A DNA stretch of 64,000 bases from Burkholderia sp. WSM2232 (GCF_000472545.1 NZ_AWZV01000027.1:33793-97792); one strand, 5' to 3'; positions 16,793 through 25,645 are shown, counted from the first letter of the stretch. Numbers and translations are program-made. The notes: generated by a model not told the origin, from the letters alone.

Positions 16793-17428
16793 TCAGATCC
16801 CCACCTTGTGAGCGGTCACGATCAGACGCAAGCCGAGCGCCGCGACGGCACTCGCGGCGATGCGGTCGATCCACGCTTTCCACTGCAGATAGATTTCGCG
16901 CGGACGCCGGCTCGAAAAGCACAAGGCAACGATCGTGTACCAGCCGGCTTCAATGCAGAAAATTGCGGGAGGCAATGCAAAGTAGCACCACAGCGGCGGA
17001 TGCTGCGGCAAGAGCGCCGCGAAGATGCTGCCATAGTAAACCGCTGTCTTGGGATTGCTCAGCTGGGTGCTGAGGCCGACCCAGAAAGATTTACGTGGAT
17101 TGGTGGAGGCGCTTTGGCCCGCGTCGAATGCCAGCGGTTTAGCGGCGCCGCGCCATATCTTCGAAGCCAGATAAACGAGGTAGAGTCCACCGGCCACTTT
17201 CAGGCCGATGTAAAGCCATTCGACGGTAGCGAGCAACGTGTACAAGCCGAGCAGTGCAATTCCGCTAAAAAACACCCCGCCGATTCCCATGCCGAGCGCC
17301 GTGGCGAGGCCGTCCCCGCGCGACAGACCGATGGCATTCCTCGCGACGATAACGAAGCTCGGTCCGGGACTCATTGCGCCCAGTAGCAGCGCGGCAAGAA
17401 TGGTGAGGATAGCGGTTGAGGCTGGCAT
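16793..17428 (-). CDS. LysE/RhtB-family amino acid exporter
   Basis: A 211-residue inner-membrane protein with five to six hydrophobic segments. The family signature GAMSPGPSFVIVARNAIGLS is near residues 17-36 and STQLSNPKTAVYYGSIFAALLP in the middle. LysE/RhtB carriers export amino acids such as lysine, threonine or homoserine lactone by proton exchange. There is no neighbouring LysG-type regulator. The substrate is unknown; lysine is tempting given the upstream lysine catabolic genes, but they lie 6 kb away. Confidence 0.88.
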   Translation of the reverse strand: MPASTAILTILAALLLGAMSPGPSFVIVARNAIGLSRGDGLATALGMGIGGVFFSGIALLGLYTLLATVEWLYIGLKVAGGLYLVYLASKIWRGAAKPLAFDAGQSASTNPRKSFWVGLSTQLSNPKTAVYYGSIFAALLPQHPPLWCYFALPPAIFCIEAGWYTIVALCFSSRRPREIYLQWKAWIDRIAASAVAALGLRLIVTAHKVGI

Positions 17429-17708
17429 GCTTGTGTCTCCTTGTTCTGACTATTGCCCGTCATTGCGGTCATTGCTTCGCGATAGACAACGTCATTGAAA
17501 GATAGCATGGGCGCCGGTGGGTGCGTCTGCTTTATTGAATCGCCTTTCGCATACGGCATACGGGTACTCATCATGCAATAAGCACCGAAGCGGTAACCGG
17601 GGCAACAACATACACGCTGCAGGCAGTCACAATTGATTGAATGCTAGAATCGCGCCCTATACGCGGAAACTGCTTCGGAACACCGGAGCGCAGGGTGCAA
17701 TTCGAGCA

Positions 17709-18098
17709 ATGGCGGCGAATTCCCCACCACCCGGTGTCACTCATTCGGGAATAACAGAAGGCTTCGCGTTCTTCCAGCCAGATCTTTTTTCTTTTCTATC
17801 GCAAGCATTAGCAGCTGCGACACCAGTACTTATGAAAGAGCGAGAAGAACAACAACGGCTGTTCGACCTCGACGGCAATGCACGCGAGCGCCTGATCGTG
17901 TGGATACGCCGGCGCATGGACGAATACGGCATTACGATAGAAGCACTCGCCGAGTCGATTGAAGCGGACGCCACCGCGACGCGCGCGGTCATTTATCGCG
18001 ATGCATTCGGTAATACGTGGGACGGACATGGCGACAAGCCTGACTGGCTCGCACGCGCCATTTATGCAGGGCAAAATATCGAGCACTTTCGCTGCTGA
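17709..18098 (+). CDS. H-NS-like DNA-binding protein with unusual N-terminus
   Basis: About 129 residues from ATG 17709; the frame is open from 17637 and ATG 17832 is a shorter option. None has a good ribosome-binding site. The C-terminal half has the H-NS layout: a helix (RERLIVWIRRRMDEYGITIEALAESI) and then YRDAFGNTWDGHGDKPDWL. The latter corresponds to the H-NS AT-hook-like motif, which normally reads YRDP..G.TWSGRGR.P.WL. Here the GRG/GRGR core is replaced by GHGDK, so minor-groove binding may be altered. The N-terminal 65 residues have no H-NS oligomerisation coiled coil. It is probably a silencer paralogue or modulator. Confidence 0.6.
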   Translation: MAANSPPPGVTHSGITEGFAFFQPDLFSFLSQALAAATPVLMKEREEQQRLFDLDGNARERLIVWIRRRMDEYGITIEALAESIEADATATRAVIYRDAFGNTWDGHGDKPDWLARAIYAGQNIEHFRC

Positions 18099-18282
18099 AC
18101 TCAGGCGGCTCAATTGCAGTGCGTGCGCATGCCAGTTGCCGGCCGACCCGCGAGCACTTTCGCCGTTGATCGTGTGTGCGATCTCCATTAACATCTGCGC
18201 TCTTTGCCGGTGGCGCGCACGCTCTGTTTTACCTCCTCCATTTTTCGGCATTGAAGGCGCGCGCCACAGAACTGGAAGCTGC

Positions 18283-19530
18283 ATGCCGTACCGTCGAGTC
18301 AGTCCCTCATCGTCATTTCCTGTTGCCCATTTTGCTGCGTGGCTTCGCTATGCCGCCGTGTTCGCGCTGTTGTGGCTGAACATCGGCTGGACGTTCGGGG
18401 CGGCTCACGAGCCTCTCCGACAAGCGTCGGTTCGCGAGAGCTGTCATGTGTCGCCGCCGGCGCGGCATTCGTCGAAGGCGAAAGCGCGGACCGCGAGCGC
18501 GGCGAAGAAAGTTGCGAGGCACAAGGCGCGGCAGCGTGTCGCGCACAAGCGCAAACACATCACCGACACCGAGCGCCCGCTGCATGCAAGCAAGCTCGCG
18601 CCCAAATCGCGCCGCCAGGCCGCACGCATTGCGCGCGACCCACGCGGCCCGAAGCGCCCGGCGGGCGTGACCGTGCATCGGAAGCGGCAGCCTGTAGCGG
18701 CCTCGCGTACGTCGGCTCGCGGGGCGCAAGCGACCCATGCGGGGCTTCGCCTGTTGCCGCGCTGCGGTTATACGCCGAAGTCGCGAGCATTGCTGCGCGC
18801 GCGTTCGGTGTTTGTGATCGACGAGCGAACGCAAACCGTGCTCACCGAAAAACAGGCCGACACGGTGATGCCGATTGCTTCGATATCCAAACTAATGACG
18901 GCGGTGGTGTCGCTCGACGCCAAACACGCGCTCGATGCGCCACTCAACGTCACGGTTCAGGATCAGGATTTCGACAAGTTCACCGGATCGCGCCTGAGTG
19001 TGGGTTCGGTTCTGCCTCGCCACGACATGCTGCACATTGCGCTGATGTCGTCGGAGAATCGCGCGGCTGCCGCGTTGAGCCGCGATTACACCGGCGGCAG
19101 GCCAGGCTTCGTGGCCGCGATGAATGCCAAGGCACGCGCGCTCGGCATGCGCCATACGCGCTTCGTGAACGGCACCGGCCTGTCGCCGCGCAACGTGTCG
19201 ACGGCGCGCGACCTCGCTCGGCTCGTGGCGGCGGCGAGCCGCTATCCGCTGATTCGCGCCTATTCGACAGATCGCGCTCAACTGGTTTCTCCCGGCGGCC
19301 CGCGCGCGAGCCTGAGTTATCACAACTCGAATGCGCTCGTGAGAGGGGGCGACCGCTCCATCGTGTTGCAGAAAACTGGCTTCATTAATGAAGCGGGGCA
19401 CTGCGTTGTCGTGCGAATGATGGTGCACGGCCGACCCGTCGACATTGTCGTGCTGGGTGCGCCGGGGCCGCGCGATCATCTTGCGGATGTAATCAGAATC
19501 CGCCGCTGGCTGCGTTGCTCGTTGAGGTGA
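18283..19530 (+). CDS. pbpG: D-alanyl-D-alanine endopeptidase, PBP7 (PbpG) type
   Basis: A low-molecular-weight penicillin-binding protein of 415 residues. Catalytic motifs are Ser200-Ile-Ser-Lys203, Ser257-Glu-Asn259 and Lys364-Thr-Gly. It cleaves D-Ala-mDAP cross-links in periplasmic peptidoglycan. A signal-like hydrophobic segment lies at 16-40. Residues 50-160 are an unusual Ala/Lys/Arg-rich linker (KAKARTASAAKKVARHKARQ and similar), probably disordered and positively charged. The start at 18283 has GGAAG upstream; the longer frame adds non-homologous residues. It stands alone. Confidence 0.9.
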   Translation: MPYRRVSPSSSFPVAHFAAWLRYAAVFALLWLNIGWTFGAAHEPLRQASVRESCHVSPPARHSSKAKARTASAAKKVARHKARQRVAHKRKHITDTERPLHASKLAPKSRRQAARIARDPRGPKRPAGVTVHRKRQPVAASRTSARGAQATHAGLRLLPRCGYTPKSRALLRARSVFVIDERTQTVLTEKQADTVMPIASISKLMTAVVSLDAKHALDAPLNVTVQDQDFDKFTGSRLSVGSVLPRHDMLHIALMSSENRAAAALSRDYTGGRPGFVAAMNAKARALGMRHTRFVNGTGLSPRNVSTARDLARLVAAASRYPLIRAYSTDRAQLVSPGGPRASLSYHNSNALVRGGDRSIVLQKTGFINEAGHCVVVRMMVHGRPVDIVVLGAPGPRDHLADVIRIRRWLRCSLR

Positions 19531-19557
19531 CGGCCGTGCGCTGGTGCAGCGAGTGCG

Positions 19558-19582
19558 AAAAAAAGCCCGCGCAAGGCGGGCT
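19558..19582 (-). terminator. Rho-independent terminator of pcaHG
   Basis: Read on the minus strand, AGCCCGC-CTTGC-GCGGGCT forms a 7 bp stem followed by seven T. It lies about 90 bp beyond the pcaG stop, between convergent genes. Confidence 0.85.
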
Positions 19583-19668
19583 CAACTACTTGGAGTTTCG
19601 CGATCCAGTCGCTGGACGGATCGACTTCAGTGTAGATGAAAGCTAGATGAAAGTGTGGGAAATCGGCG

Positions 19669-20256
19669 TTACAGGTCGAAAAACACCGTTTCCTTGTCGC
19701 CTTGCATATAGATGTCGAAGCGATACACGTTGGCCGTGTTCGGATCGCGGCGCGCAATGAGCGTGTCGCGGCGATCGGCCGGAACTGCCGCCAATACCGG
19801 GTCGCGCTGGTTGGCTTGCGCTTCGTCCTCGAAGTAGATCCGCGTGAAAGTATGCAGCAGCATGCCCCGCATCGTGACGATCACGTTCAGATGCGGCGCC
19901 TCGTCCGCACTCGTGCGGCCAGGCTTGACCGTTTCCACAACAAAGCGCTTGTGCGGATCCGTGCCCGTGCCGACGCGCGCAAAGCCGCGAAAGCCCGTCT
20001 TCAGGATTTCCTCGCGCGATTCCGGATAGTGGCCGTTCGCGTCCACTTGCGACATTTCCAGCATCGCGTCGCCGATGGCGTTGCCGTCCCCGTCGAATAC
20101 CTGGCCGACAATCGTAATGTGTTCGCCGGCCGCCTCGCGGTCCGCGAGAACGGGTGTAAAGAGGCTTTTGAAGTCGAAGTCGTATTGCTGCGGGCACAGG
20201 CCGTACGCGAAGTAGGGTCCAACCGTCTGCGAGGGCGTTTGCTTGAGAGTGGTCAT
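19669..20256 (-). CDS. pcaG: Protocatechuate 3,4-dioxygenase alpha subunit
   Basis: Alpha chain of the intradiol ring-cleaving dioxygenase that converts protocatechuate to 3-carboxy-cis,cis-muconate in the beta-ketoadipate pathway. The 195-residue length is normal. The sequence begins TLKQTPSQTVGPYFAYGL, the hallmark of PcaG, and carries the beta-sandwich core with GFRGFARVGT and PHLNVIVTMRGMLLH. It lacks the iron ligands, which belong to the beta chain. Its start is 3 bp after the pcaH stop, so the two are coupled. A terminator follows. Confidence 0.96.
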   Translation of the reverse strand: MTTLKQTPSQTVGPYFAYGLCPQQYDFDFKSLFTPVLADREAAGEHITIVGQVFDGDGNAIGDAMLEMSQVDANGHYPESREEILKTGFRGFARVGTGTDPHKRFVVETVKPGRTSADEAPHLNVIVTMRGMLLHTFTRIYFEDEAQANQRDPVLAAVPADRRDTLIARRDPNTANVYRFDIYMQGDKETVFFDL

Positions 20257-20259
20257 GGC

Positions 20260-20964
20260 TTAGCGCTCCATCGGGGTTTCGTTGCGGCCGCGCAGCACGA
20301 TGTCGAAGTCGTAGCCGAGCGCGTAGGACTCTTGCGTGGTGTCCAGCGAAAAGTTCGCGATCAGCCGGTCACGCGCATGTTCGGGCGTGCCCTGGAAGAT
20401 CGGATCGAACGCCAGCAGCGGGTCGCCGGGAAAGTACATTTGCGTGACGAGCCGCGAGCCGAAATGCTCGCCGAACAGCGAGAAGTGAATGTGATTCGGA
20501 CGCCACGCGTTCGGATGGTTACCCCAAGGGTACGCGCCCGGCTTGATGGTCAGGAAACGGTAGCGGCCTTCGTTATCCGTCAGGCAGCGGCCGGCGCCGA
20601 GGAAGTTCGGGTCGAGCGGCGCGTCGTGCTGATCGACCTTGTGCACGTAACGGCCGGCGGCATTGGCCTGCCAGATTTCGACGAGCGTATTGCGCACCGG
20701 GCGGCCGCCTTCGTCGAGCACACGGCCCGTCACGATGATGCGTTCGCCAAGCGGCTCGCCGTTACGAACGGCGTTGCGCGTCAGGTCGTTGTCGAGTGCT
20801 CCGAGGTCTTCGGTGCCGTAGACGGGCACGCGCTGGTCGCGCAGCTTTTCCTTCAGCGGAATTAACGGACGCGTCGGGCCGCGTTTGACCGACGAACCGT
20901 AGCTGGGAGAGATGTACTCGGGATGCGACGCGAAATCGCGCGCGCTGAGAAAGGAATCGTCCAT
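20260..20964 (-). CDS. pcaH: Protocatechuate 3,4-dioxygenase beta subunit
   Basis: Iron-bearing beta chain, 234 residues. The non-haem Fe(III) ligands are visible: a Tyr in AGRYVHK, a Tyr in KPGAYPWGNHP, and two His in RPNHIHFSLFG. The N-terminal PcaH extension (SPSYGSSVKRGPTRPLI) is present. GGAGAC precedes ATG 20964. It is first in a pcaHG operon divergent from pcaQ. Other pca genes (pcaB, D, C, IJ) are not in the window. Confidence 0.96.
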   Translation of the reverse strand: MDDSFLSARDFASHPEYISPSYGSSVKRGPTRPLIPLKEKLRDQRVPVYGTEDLGALDNDLTRNAVRNGEPLGERIIVTGRVLDEGGRPVRNTLVEIWQANAAGRYVHKVDQHDAPLDPNFLGAGRCLTDNEGRYRFLTIKPGAYPWGNHPNAWRPNHIHFSLFGEHFGSRLVTQMYFPGDPLLAFDPIFQGTPEHARDRLIANFSLDTTQESYALGYDFDIVLRGRNETPMER

Positions 20965-21025
20965 CGATGTCTCCTTCGGGGATTGTGGAATACCGCGTTA
21001 TGGCGTGACTTTATCCAAACTGTCC

Positions 21026-21073
21026 GGTTATGAAAAATGACGTTTTGGCGTTTTTGATATAACCTGCCGTTAT
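21026..21073. promoter_or_regulatory. Putative PcaQ operator between pcaH and pcaQ
   Basis: ATAACC-TGCC-GTTATG at 21059-21074 is close to the published PcaQ box ATAACC-N4-GGTTAA. It overlaps the pcaQ start codon, which would give autorepression. A second half-site GGTTAT lies at 21026-21031. The 107 bp gap is shared with pcaH. Confidence 0.55.
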
Positions 21074-22070
21074 GCAACGCAGCCTCGCGGATAGCCGCGT
21101 CAAATTCCGTCATCTTCAGTGCTTTCTGGCCGTCGCCCAATTCGGGAGCGTTCAGCGGGCGGCTGGCAGCCTGTCGATCACGCAACCCGCCGTCTCGAAG
21201 ACAGTGGCCGAACTCGAGGGCATTCTCGGCGTGAAACTGTTCGAGCGCGGCCGTCACGGAGCCGTGCCGACGCGCGAAGGTCAACTGTTCATGCCGCACG
21301 CCAGTGCCTGCGTCAGTGCCTTGCGCCAGGGCGTCGATCTGCTCGCACGCGCAGAAGGCGCGGCCGCCGCCACGCTCGAGATCGGCATTCTGCCGACCGT
21401 CGCCGGCGCGTTGGTGCCGCCCGTCCTCAAGCGTTTTGCGTCGCTCTGGCCCCGTGTGATCGTGCGTCTGGCAACGGGCGCAAATCCCGAATTGCTCGAG
21501 CGTCTGAAAGCGGGCACGATTGAATTCGCAATCGGGCGGCTAGCCGATCCCGAGCGAATGGTCGGGCTCAGCTTCGAACAGTTGTTCAGCGAGCCGCTGG
21601 TGGCGGTCGTGCGAGCCGGGCATGCACTCGACGTAACGTCGGGTTTGCCGTCCGCTGCATTGCAGGACTTCCCGGTGGTGCTGCCGCCGTTTGGCACGCT
21701 GATCCGGCAGTCAGCGGACAGTCTGCTGAGTGCGTGGGGCGTGCTGCCGCTGGCCGCGTTTGTCGAAGTGTTGTCGGTATCGACGGGGCGCGCGTTGACG
21801 CTCGAAAACGACGCCGTGTGGTTTGTGCCGTTGAGCGCGGTGGAGTACGAACTGGCGCACGGCATGTTCGTGCGTTTGCCTCTGCCGTTTGCGGGCACGG
21901 ACGAACCGGTGGGCTTGATCCGGCGCTCCGACACCCAGCCTTCGCCGGTGGGGCGAGCGTTTATCGACGCGGTGCGGGAAGTCGCGCAAGCGCGGATGGC
22001 GGTAAGCGGCGGCAAGGCCGCTGGCAAGGTAACGCGCAAGCGCATGCGTGGCCGGACGCCGGCGAACTGA
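21072..22070 (+). CDS. pcaQ: PcaQ, LysR-family activator of protocatechuate genes
   Basis: A 332-residue LysR regulator. The helix-turn-helix covers residues 11-70 (FRHLQCFLAVAQFGSVQRAA, then ITQPAVSKTVAELE) and the effector domain 100-300. A basic C-terminal tail (GGKAAGKVTRKRMRGRT) follows. Divergence from pcaHG and the box over its start codon identify it as PcaQ, which responds to beta-carboxymuconate or protocatechuate in other proteobacteria. The start ATG 21072 lies inside the putative operator. Confidence 0.9.
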   Translation: MQRSLADSRVKFRHLQCFLAVAQFGSVQRAAGSLSITQPAVSKTVAELEGILGVKLFERGRHGAVPTREGQLFMPHASACVSALRQGVDLLARAEGAAAATLEIGILPTVAGALVPPVLKRFASLWPRVIVRLATGANPELLERLKAGTIEFAIGRLADPERMVGLSFEQLFSEPLVAVVRAGHALDVTSGLPSAALQDFPVVLPPFGTLIRQSADSLLSAWGVLPLAAFVEVLSVSTGRALTLENDAVWFVPLSAVEYELAHGMFVRLPLPFAGTDEPVGLIRRSDTQPSPVGRAFIDAVREVAQARMAVSGGKAAGKVTRKRMRGRTPAN

Positions 22071-22344
22071 CAGCGTCGCTGCGCTCAGCTGCGGGCCGCG
22101 CCGCGACCGCATATCGTGCGTGTAGTGAACCATCCAGTACAAAATGATGTTGCGAAGCTGGCGCGAGCCGGTGTAAAAACACGGTGCGAAAGCGGCTGCT
22201 TCCCGCACGAGCTTGCGTCACATCGCGCGGGCGGTGTCGAACTGCGCGTCGAGCAGCACAGTCCGCAGCGCGGTTGGCAACATGATTGGCACCGCGATCC
22301 GCAACAAGCGAATCAGCATCGAAAGACAGTACAAGGAGATTGCC

Positions 22345-23466
22345 ATGCCCAGCGACTTGCCCACTCCAGAAGCCGCGCTTCGCGCTGTGTCGGCGCCTGA
22401 GCACAATCCGCTCGGCACAGCCGGCCTGGAATTCGTGGAGTTCGCCTCGCGCGATCCGCAGGCGCTTGGGGACACCTTCACCCGGCTCGGCTTCAAAGCG
22501 ATTGCGCGCCACATCAGCAAGGATGTCACGCTGTACCGGCAGGGCGAAATGAATTTCCTGATCAATGCCGAGCCCGATTCGTTTGCCGCCCGCTACGCTG
22601 AGGAGTACGGCGCGGGCATTTGCGCAATTGGTATTCGCGTGGCCGACGCGCAGCGCGCTTTCGACCGCGCTATCGAACTGGGCGCGTGGGCGTTCGAAGG
22701 CGAGAGAATCGGCGCGGGGGAACTGCTGATTCCGGCGATTCAGGGCATTGGCGACTCGCACATCTACTTTGTCGACCGTTGGCGCGGGCGCGGCGGCCAG
22801 CGCGGCGGGCTGGGCGATATCTCCATCTTCGACATCGACTTCCGTCCGATACACATTGACACTGCGCATGCTGATCTGAGCCACGCGGGTACGGGCCTCG
22901 TCGCCGTGGATCATCTGACGCAAACGGTGGGCGCGGGCCGTATGCAGGAGTGGCTCGATTTTTACCGCGACCTGCTGAATTTCCGCGAAATTCATGAGCT
23001 GCACGCCAACTGGCATGTGTCGGCCGAATCGCGCGTGATGGTGTCGCCCTGTGGCGCCATCCGCATTCCGCTGTATGAAGAGGGCACACGGCGGACAGAT
23101 CTCATGCACCAGTATTTGCCTGATCATCCCGGCGAAGGCGTCCAGCACATTGCACTCGCCACGGACGATATCTTTGCTTGCGTCGAGCAGTTGCTTGCAA
23201 ACGGCGTGGAATTCGTCGAGCCGCCGCCGCGCTACTACGAGCAGCTGAACACGCGTTTGCCGGGGCATGGCCTGGACGTGCAGCGCCTGAAGTCCACGCA
23301 TGTTCTGGTGGATGGCGAGATCGGCGCCGACGGCGTGCCGCAACTTTTTTTTCAGACTTTCGTGCGCCGTCGCGCCGGCGAGATTTTCTTCGAGATCGTG
23401 CAGCGCCAGGGCCATCATGGGTTCGGCGAAGGCAATCTGAGCGCACTCGCACAGGCGCGCGACTGA
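22345..23466 (+). CDS. 4-hydroxyphenylpyruvate dioxygenase-family protein
   Basis: A 373-residue protein with two vicinal-oxygen-chelate halves. Iron ligands His190 (VAVDHLTQTV), His268 (GEGVQHIALAT) and Glu350 (GEIFFEIVQ) are in place, and the tail GFGEGNLSAL matches HPPD. It would turn 4-hydroxyphenylpyruvate into homogentisate. The segment before the second His reads RTDLMHQYLPDHPGEG in place of the usual SQI-x-EFL, so substrate range may differ. AAGGAGA lies 5 bp ahead of ATG. It is convergent with an XRE-cupin regulator, with 13 bp between stops. No homogentisate dioxygenase is nearby, so it may be a second copy with a related substrate. Confidence 0.85.
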   Translation: MPSDLPTPEAALRAVSAPEHNPLGTAGLEFVEFASRDPQALGDTFTRLGFKAIARHISKDVTLYRQGEMNFLINAEPDSFAARYAEEYGAGICAIGIRVADAQRAFDRAIELGAWAFEGERIGAGELLIPAIQGIGDSHIYFVDRWRGRGGQRGGLGDISIFDIDFRPIHIDTAHADLSHAGTGLVAVDHLTQTVGAGRMQEWLDFYRDLLNFREIHELHANWHVSAESRVMVSPCGAIRIPLYEEGTRRTDLMHQYLPDHPGEGVQHIALATDDIFACVEQLLANGVEFVEPPPRYYEQLNTRLPGHGLDVQRLKSTHVLVDGEIGADGVPQLFFQTFVRRRAGEIFFEIVQRQGHHGFGEGNLSALAQARD

Positions 23467-23479
23467 CCCGCGAATCGCG

Positions 23480-24112
23480 CTACTTCACCGCAGATTCATC
23501 ACGGGTCGGCGTTTGAGGAATATCGGCACTGGTTGCCATCCATAATACTTCGGCATCCTCTTCACTTGTCGATACCGCCGCGTGGCCGGTGCGGCTGTCG
23601 AAGTAGAGGCTGTCGCCCGCGGTCAGATGCGTCGGCGCATACAGCTCCGAATACAGGCAGACGCTGCCGCTGATCACGTACAGAAATTCTTCGCCTTCGT
23701 GACGGCCCCAGTCGTCGAACGCGTCGAGCGTATGCGCCGAAATGCGGATGCGAAACGGCAGCATTGCCTTGTGCGCGAGATCGGTCGCGAGCAATTCCAT
23801 CTGATAGCCGCGATAGGCGTGGCGCTGGCCTTCGCCTTTGCGCGTCAACGCGCGACGTCCGCTCGCGCTGACCTTGGGCGTCGAGCCGAACAACTCGCCG
23901 ATTTCAATCTTCAGACCGAGGACGATTTTCTGCAGCACGTCGAAAGTCGGGGACATGAGGCCGTTTTCGACTTTGGAGAGTGTCGAGCGCGAGACGCCGC
24001 AAAGACGGCTTGCGGTTTCGAGCGTCAGGTCCTGCGATTGACGGGCCGCGCGCACGCGCCGCCCGAGGTCGGCGGTGGAAGGTTCGACGGGCTTGGTGGT
24101 GTTGGTGTCCAT
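23480..24112 (-). CDS. XRE-family regulator with cupin domain
   Basis: About 210 residues. An N-terminal XRE helix-turn-helix (LGRRVRAARQSQDLTLETAS, then VSRSTLSKVENG) is followed by a C-terminal cupin (FDDWGRHEGEEFLYVISGSV, then LTAGDSLYFDSRTGHAA). Such PuuR-like regulators bind small molecules in the cupin. The frame extends to 24193, but DNA-binding homology begins after ATG 24112; ATG 24124 is also possible and no start has a good ribosome-binding site. It faces the HPPD-family gene, which may be its target. Confidence 0.85.
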   Translation of the reverse strand: MDTNTTKPVEPSTADLGRRVRAARQSQDLTLETASRLCGVSRSTLSKVENGLMSPTFDVLQKIVLGLKIEIGELFGSTPKVSASGRRALTRKGEGQRHAYRGYQMELLATDLAHKAMLPFRIRISAHTLDAFDDWGRHEGEEFLYVISGSVCLYSELYAPTHLTAGDSLYFDSRTGHAAVSTSEEDAEVLWMATSADIPQTPTRDESAVK

Positions 24113-24496
24113 GGGTTGCTGCATTGGTCGCTGCGTTACTGCACGCCTGGTTGCGGTGCATGGCGGTATGTTCAATGTTTCCGATAATAACATTCGGGTT
24201 GCAGCGGCGACTCCGCGGGGGGCGCGTTTATTGCCGCCGCCCGCCTGCGCAGGCGAGGAACGGAGCTTTTCTGATTGGAAACGAGTGCGCGCTGCGGCGC
24301 GCGGTAATTCGCGTGTCTGGCCGGCTTACCATTTACCGTGACTTTGCAACGCGCTGTGACATAAAACCGCCACTTTCAAATGTCAATGCAGGTCGCATAT
24401 TGATTAATTGTTAAAACTGGCGTGTAGCAATTGATTTATTGTTCCAATGCATTACGATGCTGAAACTAAAATGGCATCAAGAACATAAATCGCTCC
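24113..24496. other. AT-rich divergent intergenic region
   Basis: 384 bp between the XRE-cupin gene and the hypothetical gene at 24497. The right half (from about 24350) is strongly AT-rich with several TTGATTTATTG and TTGATTAATTG stretches, an unusual composition for this genome that suits an H-NS-bound promoter. No small gene or terminator is evident. Confidence 0.4.
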
Positions 24497-24946
24497 ATGT
24501 CGCAGAATCGGAAAAAACGGCCATCGGGGAATCAGGCGCGTAGAAAGCCGCTTGGCAAAGCGCAACTCTTGCCGCACACGGCCGCCTATGCCCACGAGCA
24601 GGCGCTCGGCTGGCATCTTGCATTGGCAGCTTTCAAAGCGGGCAAAGGTAACGGGAGTTTGCTGGCTAAACTCGCGGAGGTGCTTTATCTTGCCTGGTAT
24701 CTCCGGGAGGCGGATTTTGGCACGGTTGAGCGCGAGGTTTTTGTCGAGGCCGAGCGTATTCTGGATGCCGCAGCTTCTGGCGCCAGTCGTGATGCCTGGA
24801 TTATCGAAGCTGACGACTGTTTTGCGATTATCACGATTTTCGATTTACACGAGCGACAGTTGCTTTGCGCGCCGGTGTTCGCTGTGGATGAAGCTCAATT
24901 GCGTGTCGCCCGGTTCAGCCAGAGCGAAAGGCGGGCGCCGTGGTGA
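24497..24946 (+). CDS. Conserved hypothetical protein
   Basis: A 149-residue protein with a basic N-terminus (MSQNRKKRPSGNQARRKPLGK) and then a helical, Ala/Leu/Glu-rich body containing HEQALGWHLALAAFKAGKG and AEVLYLAWYLREADFG. The C-terminal third is more beta-like (CFAIITIFDLHERQLL). No signal peptide or membrane segment. It has no obvious ribosome-binding site but is preceded by an AT-rich promoter region. Family not recognised. Confidence 0.6.
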   Translation: MSQNRKKRPSGNQARRKPLGKAQLLPHTAAYAHEQALGWHLALAAFKAGKGNGSLLAKLAEVLYLAWYLREADFGTVEREVFVEAERILDAAASGASRDAWIIEADDCFAIITIFDLHERQLLCAPVFAVDEAQLRVARFSQSERRAPW

Positions 24947-25101
24947 GCGCCGGACTGGTGCGACGTGCAAAGCGAAAGCTTCTTTTTCCTCAATGCCGCT
25001 CGCAACGGTGTTCTCTGCTGCATCGGGTATCGTGGCATTAGCAGGCGGCGCGGCCCGCTGACGCTGCATGACGCATGCCGGCGCGGCAAGCCGTGCCGCG
25101 C

Positions 25102-25482
25102 CTAATTCCCCATCACCTTTTTCCCTTTTTTCTTCCCCGCGCCGGGCTCTACCCCCACGCGCGAGTCGCGGTTGCTCACCAGCTTCACGACCGCGCCTGC
25201 AATCGCTTCAAATTCTTCATGCTTCTGCGACAGATAAAGCCATTTTCCCAGTACAGGATGCGGCGTCAGCTCTGGCAACTCGCCAATGAGACCGGCGTGC
25301 CGATCACGCGACGTGCACACCAGCAGTCCGTTCCACGGCTCTTCCCCGTTGCTGACCGCGAGGCACAGCAGGCCATCCACATAAGCGGCTTCGAAGCCGA
25401 ACAGGCGTCTTCTCATGAAGCCGGAATCGTCCTCGAGAGGATCGAAAAGCCACAGCAATGAATTCTTGACGGTCGATCCCAT
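25102..25482 (-). CDS. Hypothetical protein with TfoX-like N-terminal pattern
   Basis: A 126-residue protein with a good GGAGCG site before ATG 25482. The segment RRRLFGFEAAYVDGLLCLAV resembles the TfoX/Sxy N-terminal fold (MFGG-x-x-x-YVDG-x-x-x-A-x). After that comes a helical region and a basic tail (GAGKKKGKKVMGN). TfoX-domain proteins include competence regulators, but many short ones have no known role. The link is by eye and weak. It is convergent with the gene at 24497. Confidence 0.55.
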   Translation of the reverse strand: MGSTVKNSLLWLFDPLEDDSGFMRRRLFGFEAAYVDGLLCLAVSNGEEPWNGLLVCTSRDRHAGLIGELPELTPHPVLGKWLYLSQKHEEFEAIAGAVVKLVSNRDSRVGVEPGAGKKKGKKVMGN

Positions 25483-25645
25483 AGGCGCTCCTTTTTCCGA
25501 GCACCAATCTTAGATCGAACGGAGTGAAAGTGCTTTTTGCTTACTGGTGCAAATAGCGCAGTCTGCAGGCGCTACTTTTCAACGCACAGCAAACAAACGA
25601 AGAGACCGTAAGACCCGCCGTTACCAGGAACGGTAAGCCCCTCCA

